Assembly: GCA_002354655.1 (NCBI GenBank) | Contig: DELY01000009.1 | Span: 29,984-79,963, forward strand | DNA length: 49,980 nucleotides | Direction: 5' to 3' | DNA from: Pseudomonas sp. UBA2684 | Lineage (GTDB): Bacteria; Pseudomonadota; Gammaproteobacteria; Pseudomonadales; Pseudomonadaceae | In this document: positions 45,453 to 49,980 of the stretch, piece by piece | How positions within the stretch are numbered: the stretch's first letter is position 1 | Layout: each line of letters starts with the position of its first letter | Notes under the pieces: generated by a model | Seen by the model: only the letters and a program-made list of their open reading frames with translations | The model's database searches: none | What the model was told of the DNA's origin: nothing | Made by a program: the position numbers and the translations under genes

Positions 45453-47861
45453 CTAGAAGCCGACGGTCGTCGACAACAGCCAGGTTCTCGGCGTCGACAT
45501 CGTCAGCCCCGGCTCGCTGTCATCTGAAGCGCCGGCCGAAGCCCAGTAGCGGTCATCCAGCACATTCTCGACACTGGCGCGCAGGGTGACGTCGTTGCCA
45601 TCGACCTTGAAGGCGTAGCGCACCCCGAGATCGAGTCGCTCCCAGCCATCGATCTGCTTGCTGTTGGCCTGGTCCAGGTACTGGGAGCTGGAATGAATAC
45701 CGCGCGCGGTCAGGGTCACCCCCGACAGGGCCGGCACATCCCATTCGGCGCCGAGGTTGACGTTGTACTCGGGCGTGGCCGGGGCACGGTTGCCGTCCGA
45801 GACACCGCCGACCGTATCGGTCAGTTCGCTGTCGATGAACATCACGCCACCGAGCAGACGAAAGCCCTTGAGCGGCTCGCCGAATACGCTCAGCTCGACG
45901 CCCTTGTTCTCCCGCTTACCGTTCGGGCCGAATACCCGCGAGGTAGCGTTGGTCTCGTAGGCCGGCTGCTTGATGCGAAAAGCGCTGGCGGTAAGAGCGA
46001 CAGCGCCCAGGTCATACTTGGCGCCAACCTCGACCTGGCGGCTGGTGAACGGCGGGAATATCTGGTCTTCGTTGATCGAGGTCGACGGGGCGATCTTGCC
46101 CTGGCTCAAGCCTTCCATGTAGTTGGCGTAGAGCGACAGCTGGTCGGTCACCTTGTACAGGATGCCCGCCGATGGCGAGACCTTCTCCTCGTCGTAGGCC
46201 GTGTCACCTTTCACATCATCGCTCCAGTCATCGACCTTGACCCGCTGCCAGCGGGCGCCCAGGGTCAGCAGCAGGCGATCATCGATAAAGCCGAGGGTGT
46301 CTGACAGCGCCACCCCGCTGAAGCGGTTCTCGGTGTAGACCTCGGAATCGAAGCGTGTGGGCGTGGTGGGTGTGGGGGTTGGCACCGGGTCGTAGAGGTT
46401 GCTGGGGGCCGCAAGGTAACGAGCGCCACCATTGGTGAAGTCCATGTAGAAATAACTGGCGGAGAGGTTCAGCTCATGGCTCACGGAGCCGGTGTCGAAC
46501 CAATTGCGCAGGCCCGCCATGGCGGTTCGGACCGTCTCGTCACGGGTAAAATCACGGGGCTGGACGCTGAAGTCTCCAGCATCGTTGGTGATTGAGACGT
46601 TATGCCGGAGGAATTCATGGTTGCTCTCGCGAGCGCCGACCGCGCCATAGACCATAAGTGAGTCGCTGACATCAAACTCGCCATTCAGCGCACCGAAGGT
46701 ATCCTGGGTACGCGCCTTGCTCCAAGCCTGCGCATAGTTGCGACGCACCTGGTCGGCATCCGGCACCTTGGCATTGGCTCCCACCAGTACCCGCTCCTGC
46801 GGGGCATCGGTATCGCGTTCGGTATGCCCGACATCCGCCGAAAGCCGCAGCCGCTCACCGTGAAAATCCAGGCCCAGCACGGCCATCTCGCGGCCGACAC
46901 TCTGCTGGTCCCACTCGGTGTCACCGGACTGCTTCACGCCGTTGAAACGCAGGCCGAACTGGTTCTCGTCACCGAAACGCCGGCCGATATCCACTGCACC
47001 GCCGACCTGGCTGTCCGCGGCGTAGCTGCCGGTGAACTCGGTGATCGGCTTGTCGCCTGCTCGCTTGGGCACCACGTTGATGCCGCCGCCAACGCTGCCC
47101 CGCGGCGAGATGCCGTTGACCAGTTGGCTCGGCCCCTTGAGGATGTCCACGCGCTCGGCCATTTCCATGTCGATCGAATAGGTCGGCAGGATGCCGTAGA
47201 GGCCGTTGTAGGCAACATCGCTGTTGAACAGACTGAGCCCACGGATGGTGAACTGCTCGAAGCGTCCGCCCGCCGGGTTGGTCGCACGCACCGACGGGTC
47301 GCTGGCAATCAGGTCGCCCAGGGTACGCGCCTGCTGGTTCTTCACGGCTTCACTGGTATAGGACGTCAGGCTGAACGGGGTCTCCATGAAATCCCGATCG
47401 CCGAGCATGCCCAAGGAGCCTTGGCGGCTCACCTGACCACCGGCATAGGCCTGCTCGGCGACTGCCTCGTTGGCGCCGACGACCACAGTCGCAGGCAGTT
47501 GGTGCACGTTGTCGGCCTGTGCCGGAACGGGAGTCACGGTATAGGCCTGCTCACCGACGACCTGCAATTGCAGACCGGAATCCTGCAACAACCGGGCGAA
47601 CCCCTCTTCAACCTGGTATTCGCCGGACAACCCGGCACTGTCGCGACCGCTGACCAGTGCCGGGTCCACCGACAGATCGACTCCGGCCAAACCAGCAAAG
47701 CGCGTCAGCGCAGCGCCGAGGCTCCCGGCAGGCACCTGATAGCTGCGTTTGGCGGCGTCGTCTGCCCAACTGGCGGAAATCAGCAATGGGCTGGCGCTCA
47801 GGCTCAGCAGCAGGCTCAGGTGCAACAACGGGCGTAAGCGGTAAGGCAGTACTACGTGCAT
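45453..47861 (-). CDS. acr: TonB-dependent siderophore receptor/transducer (achromobactin receptor)
   Basis: An 802-aa outer-membrane receptor with signal peptide (LSLLLSLSASPLLISASWA), an N-terminal STN signalling domain (about 40-112, RSYQVPAGSLGAALTRFAGL), a plug domain (about 125-280, with a TonB-box-like LPATVVVG) and a 22-stranded barrel ending in TVGF with terminal Phe. The STN domain places it among transducers such as FecA and FpvA that signal to FecR-type proteins. It binds ferric achromobactin by context: it is flanked by the sigma/FecR pair and acsF. The gap to fecR-like gene is 66 bp. Substrate specificity is inferred from position. Confidence 0.88.
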   Translation of the reverse strand: MHVVLPYRLRPLLHLSLLLSLSASPLLISASWADDAAKRSYQVPAGSLGAALTRFAGLAGVDLSVDPALVSGRDSAGLSGEYQVEEGFARLLQDSGLQLQVVGEQAYTVTPVPAQADNVHQLPATVVVGANEAVAEQAYAGGQVSRQGSLGMLGDRDFMETPFSLTSYTSEAVKNQQARTLGDLIASDPSVRATNPAGGRFEQFTIRGLSLFNSDVAYNGLYGILPTYSIDMEMAERVDILKGPSQLVNGISPRGSVGGGINVVPKRAGDKPITEFTGSYAADSQVGGAVDIGRRFGDENQFGLRFNGVKQSGDTEWDQQSVGREMAVLGLDFHGERLRLSADVGHTERDTDAPQERVLVGANAKVPDADQVRRNYAQAWSKARTQDTFGALNGEFDVSDSLMVYGAVGARESNHEFLRHNVSITNDAGDFSVQPRDFTRDETVRTAMAGLRNWFDTGSVSHELNLSASYFYMDFTNGGARYLAAPSNLYDPVPTPTPTTPTRFDSEVYTENRFSGVALSDTLGFIDDRLLLTLGARWQRVKVDDWSDDVKGDTAYDEEKVSPSAGILYKVTDQLSLYANYMEGLSQGKIAPSTSINEDQIFPPFTSRQVEVGAKYDLGAVALTASAFRIKQPAYETNATSRVFGPNGKRENKGVELSVFGEPLKGFRLLGGVMFIDSELTDTVGGVSDGNRAPATPEYNVNLGAEWDVPALSGVTLTARGIHSSSQYLDQANSKQIDGWERLDLGVRYAFKVDGNDVTLRASVENVLDDRYWASAGASDDSEPGLTMSTPRTWLLSTTVGF

Positions 47862-47927
47862 TGAAGGCGCTCTCTTTTTTGTTCACTTACTGGCAATGAC
47901 CAGTGAGGCGAAAAAAAGGGACAGGCT

Positions 47928-48878
47928 TCAGCCAACATTTTTTTTACGCGGCAGTAACGTGACCCAAAAACGCGTACGCGAATGCACCTCCAGCGGCAGG
48001 CTGGCAGCCAGCAACGCCAGCACACGATCGGTATCTTCCAGGCGAAAACTCCCGGTAACGTGCAGCGACTCGAGCTCCGGCGCCCAACGCAGCACACCCG
48101 GCCGGTAGTTGCCGAGCTCCCGCAGGAACTCGCCCAGCGGCTGGTTTTGCGCCAGCAACACGCCCTCGCGCCAGCCCGGCTGCAGCACATCGAACGGCTC
48201 CACCGCACCTACGCCCGCGGCCTGCAAGCTGACTCGCTGACCGCCACGCAAGGTGACTTCTGGCCCCTGCAAAAGCTGTACGCCCACCGTGCCCCCATAC
48301 ACCGACACCCGACAGCCGCGCGGCTCCTGGCGAACACAGAGCTCGCCATCGCTGACGCTGATCTGCCCATGGCGGGTATGAATGGTTAACGACGACGCCC
48401 GGGGAACCTTCAACGCCATCTCGCCCTCCACCAGCGTCAAGCGCCGGCTCGGCAGATCCACATCGACGGCACTGGCGGTGTTCAGTTGCAAAGCGCTGCC
48501 GTCGGCCAGCATTACCTGTTTGCGCTCCCCAGTGGCGGTATGCAGGTCGGCGCGCCAGGCCTCCAGGGGTAATTGCCGACTGAGCAGCCAGGCGCTCGGC
48601 AGCACCGTCGCCGCCCCCAATACGCACTTGAGCACCGCACGTCGACCTGGCTGCGGACGATCCAGACTGGCCAGGGCTAGCGCCGAAGGCAGTTCGGCAA
48701 AGCGCTGACGCAAGACCTCAACCTGCTGCCAGGCCTGTTCGTGACTGGCGCAACTGGCGCGCCAGCGCTGCAGATCGGCTCGATCCTGCTCATTGGCGGC
48801 GCCGGACTCCAACAGCGCCAGCCACTGCGCGGCGGCCCGCGCCACCTGACGAGCTTCGAGCGAGGGCCGCGCCCCCAT
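47928..48878 (-). CDS. FecR-like anti-sigma / signal-transfer protein
   Basis: A 316-aa inner-membrane regulator. The cytoplasmic N-terminal domain (about 1-75, ARAAAQWLALLESG..., with conserved Trp and His-Glu-Ala-Trp) binds the sigma factor, a single membrane segment lies at about 88-105 (VLKCVLGAATVLPSAWLL), and the periplasmic FecR domain follows (about 115-215, ERKQVMLADGSALQLNTAS), ending with an STN-like partner domain. It relays receptor occupancy to the sigma factor. The start at 48878 overlaps the sigma stop as TGATG. The last codons lie in a run of eight A (LPRKKNVG). Confidence 0.9.
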   Translation of the reverse strand: MGARPSLEARQVARAAAQWLALLESGAANEQDRADLQRWRASCASHEQAWQQVEVLRQRFAELPSALALASLDRPQPGRRAVLKCVLGAATVLPSAWLLSRQLPLEAWRADLHTATGERKQVMLADGSALQLNTASAVDVDLPSRRLTLVEGEMALKVPRASSLTIHTRHGQISVSDGELCVRQEPRGCRVSVYGGTVGVQLLQGPEVTLRGGQRVSLQAAGVGAVEPFDVLQPGWREGVLLAQNQPLGEFLRELGNYRPGVLRWAPELESLHVTGSFRLEDTDRVLALLAASLPLEVHSRTRFWVTLLPRKKNVG

Positions 48879-49387
48879 CACAACGCCGCCAACAGGCAAT
48901 GCTCGTAGGCGTGCGCCATGTAGCGCTTGACCGTGCGCTCCGACACCCGCAAACGCTCGGCGATCTGTTGATAACCGAAACCCTCCAACTGGCTCCAGAG
49001 AAACGCCCGGCGCACCGCCGTCGGCAACCCGTCGAGCAATTCGTCCAACGCTTGCAGGGTTTCCAGCAGCATCCAACGCTGCTCGGGAGACGGCACACTG
49101 GCCTCAGGCAGCGCCGCCAGCGCATCCAGGTACGCCTGCTCCAGGCTGCGACGTTGGTAGAAGTTACTCAGCAGGCGCTTGCCCACCGTCAGCAAATAAG
49201 CTCGCGGCTCATGCAAGTCGGCGATCGGCTGAGAGCTGGCGAGTACCCGCAGGAACGTATCCTGACTGAGGTCCGCCGCATCGCAGCGATTTCCCAGGCG
49301 GCGCCTCAACCAGCCCTCCAGCCAGCCACTGTGGTCGCGGTACAGGTCGTGGAGGGTTTGCTCCGTCGCCATCGCCGTATCACTCAT
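48878..49387 (-). CDS. ECF sigma factor, FecI/iron-starvation type
   Basis: A 169-aa sigma factor. Region 2 is YRDHSGWLEGWLRRRLGNRCDAADLSQDTFLRVL; region 4 is LEGFGYQQIAERLRVSERTVKRYMAHAY. It should direct transcription of acr and perhaps acsF/acsD when ferric siderophore is sensed. In P. syringae the equivalent gene of the achromobactin locus is called acsS. ATG at 49387 is used; ATG at 49372 is possible. A Fur-box-like palindrome lies 30 bp upstream, and translation is coupled to the FecR-like gene. Confidence 0.9.
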   Translation of the reverse strand: MSDTAMATEQTLHDLYRDHSGWLEGWLRRRLGNRCDAADLSQDTFLRVLASSQPIADLHEPRAYLLTVGKRLLSNFYQRRSLEQAYLDALAALPEASVPSPEQRWMLLETLQALDELLDGLPTAVRRAFLWSQLEGFGYQQIAERLRVSERTVKRYMAHAYEHCLLAAL

Positions 49388-49418
49388 ATCGGGAAGCCTT
49401 GCACCAAGAGTAATTTAA

Positions 49419-49437
49419 ATGAGATTCATTCTAATTA
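49419..49437 (-). promoter_or_regulatory. Fur-box-like operator upstream of the sigma factor gene
   Basis: AATGAGATTCATTCTAATT is a 9-1-9 imperfect palindrome (7 of 9 pairs) and resembles the Fur consensus GATAATGATAATCATTATC. It is in the only promoter-like AT-rich stretch before the sigma gene, so iron-replete Fur would repress the whole cascade. Confidence 0.65.
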
Positions 49438-49743
49438 CTGTTAGTCCTGCAAACCAAGCTCTTTATGCAGCCAGAGCCCGGAACACCCAGTTCGCCGATG
49501 GCGACCAGCGAGAGCACAAGCGCGCCACCTGGCGCCAATTCAGTGGGGTCGGGCCAAAACCAACGGGCGCCGCAGGCACGACCTGCCCGTGTGGCAGCCG
49601 AAGGAAATAGCTATTTTCTCGAATTGAAAGGCCGTGTCGGCGCAGAGGCCAAGCCAGGTTTACCGGAGAAGGGCCGATCGCCGAGGAGGAAGCGGCCTTG
49701 GCGGCCCGGCGGAATTACCGCTGAAACGCCGAAAATGGACAAT
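49438..49743. other. Intergenic region between siderophore locus and tRNA-Asp
   Basis: About 300 bp that holds no supported gene. Several frames stay open because of high GC but show no ribosome binding site and low-complexity products. This is the expected place for an island junction; I see no integrase fragment and no second copy of the tRNA 3' end. Confidence 0.5.
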
Positions 49744-49776
49744 AAAAAACCCTCAGGTATTGCTACCTGAGGGTTT
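49744..49776 (-). terminator. Intrinsic terminator of the tRNA-Asp transcript
   Basis: AAACCCTCAGGTA at 49747-49759 pairs with TACCTGAGGGTTT at 49764-49776 (loop TTGC). On the minus strand the stem ends in a run of six T. It starts 7 bp after the tRNA 3' end. Confidence 0.88.
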
Positions 49777-49782
49777 CGTATA

Positions 49783-49859
49783 TGGCGCAGCGGACGGGAC
49801 TCGAACCCGCGACCCCCGGCGTGACAGGCCGGTATTCTAACCGACTGAACTACCGCTGC
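49783..49859 (-). tRNA. tRNA-Asp (anticodon GTC)
   Basis: A 77-nt cloverleaf on the minus strand: acceptor GCAGCGG pairing with CCGCTGC, D-arm TAGTTCAGTCGGTTAGAAT, anticodon loop CCTGTCACG with GTC at 49823-49825, T-arm GGTTCGAGTCC, and an encoded CCA at 49783-49785. Confidence 0.96.
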
Positions 49860-49958
49860 GTGTCGGTGGACTTGCGTCCATACAACTCTTGCTTCATCTG
49901 GCAGAAGCGCTCAAAGAGCTTTTCTGCCTCATGCCAAGCGAACTCGACATGGAAAATA

Positions 49959-49980
49959 TGGCGCAGCGGACGGGACTCGA
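49959..49980 (-). tRNA. Second tRNA-Asp, 3' end only (cut by window edge)
   Basis: The last 22 bases of the window are identical to the 3' part of the first tRNA-Asp (CCA, acceptor strand and part of the T-arm). The rest lies outside the window. The spacing of about 100 bp indicates a tandem tRNA-Asp array in one transcript. Confidence 0.88.

Noticed and set aside
30159-47861. Idea that the NIS cluster is a new siderophore system
   Set aside because: Gene content and order equal the described achromobactin acs/cbr locus; only the FhuF-like and RraA-like tail genes looked unusual.
29390-49743. Integrase, transposase or direct-repeat att sites bounding the siderophore locus
   Set aside because: Looked for at both ends because of the tRNA; found none, so no mobile element is annotated.
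49634-49840. ORF reading through the tRNA-Asp antisense strand (ends ...GADGTRTRDPRRDRPVF-like)
   Set aside because: This is the well-known spurious translation of an antisense tRNA gene and terminator; it is not a protein gene.

Overview
The window is high-GC gammaproteobacterial DNA, almost certainly from a Pseudomonas chromosome. The run pepN - DUF2797 - DUF1315 - rhomboid - metallophosphoesterase - nadK - DUF1853 - cNMP/rhodanese - PLP deaminase - fadH - nitrilase-like - AraC regulator, ending at a tRNA-Asp array, matches from memory the P. aeruginosa PA3083-PA3094.x neighbourhood. No database search was possible.

Layout. (1) 1-4884, plus strand: 3' part of a Bat (aerotolerance/MoxR-VWA) operon with overlapping genes: DUF4381 (cut by the window edge), a BatA-like VWA protein, a VWA+TPR protein and BatD. 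(2) 5290-12379, minus strand: a four-gene envelope module, DUF1302 outer-membrane protein - DUF1329 protein - YCF48/BNR-repeat protein - MMPL/RND transporter. A near-consensus sigma-54 promoter precedes the DUF1302 gene. (3) 12885-29228: conserved housekeeping genes (pepN, nadK, fadH, rhomboid protease and others) with several poorly characterised proteins. (4) 29303-29389: a 28-codon ORF with a strong ribosome binding site. (5) 29521-49387, all minus strand: a complete achromobactin-type NIS siderophore locus. In transcription order it reads ECF sigma factor - FecR-like anti-sigma - TonB-dependent transducer/receptor (acr) - acsF - acsD - acsE - yhcA - acsC - acsB - acsA - cbrA - cbrB - cbrC - cbrD - fhuF-like reductase - rraA-like aldolase-fold gene. 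(6) 49783-49980: tRNA-Asp(GTC) plus the 3' end of a second copy cut by the window edge.

How the siderophore genes work together. A Fur-box-like palindrome upstream of the sigma factor suggests iron repression. The receptor has an N-terminal STN signalling domain, so substrate binding can signal through FecR to the sigma factor. AcsF makes L-2,4-diaminobutyrate, and AcsB is probably a SbnG-type citrate synthase. AcsD and AcsE make citryl-ethanolamine, and AcsC and AcsA complete the molecule. YhcA exports it; Acr and CbrABCD import the ferric complex. The FhuF-like protein would release iron by reduction. From acsD to the rraA-like gene every junction overlaps or is under 25 bp, so the last two genes are part of the same polycistron.

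Most noteworthy: the FhuF- and RraA-like genes coupled to the siderophore operon (the RraA-like protein has Thr where aldolases have a conserved Arg), the position of the whole locus between the conserved AraC gene and tRNA-Asp (suggesting an island), the sigma-54-preceded envelope module, a nitrilase-like protein without catalytic Cys, and the unrecorded 28-aa ORF. The siderophore system itself is known; I do not see a wholly new system.
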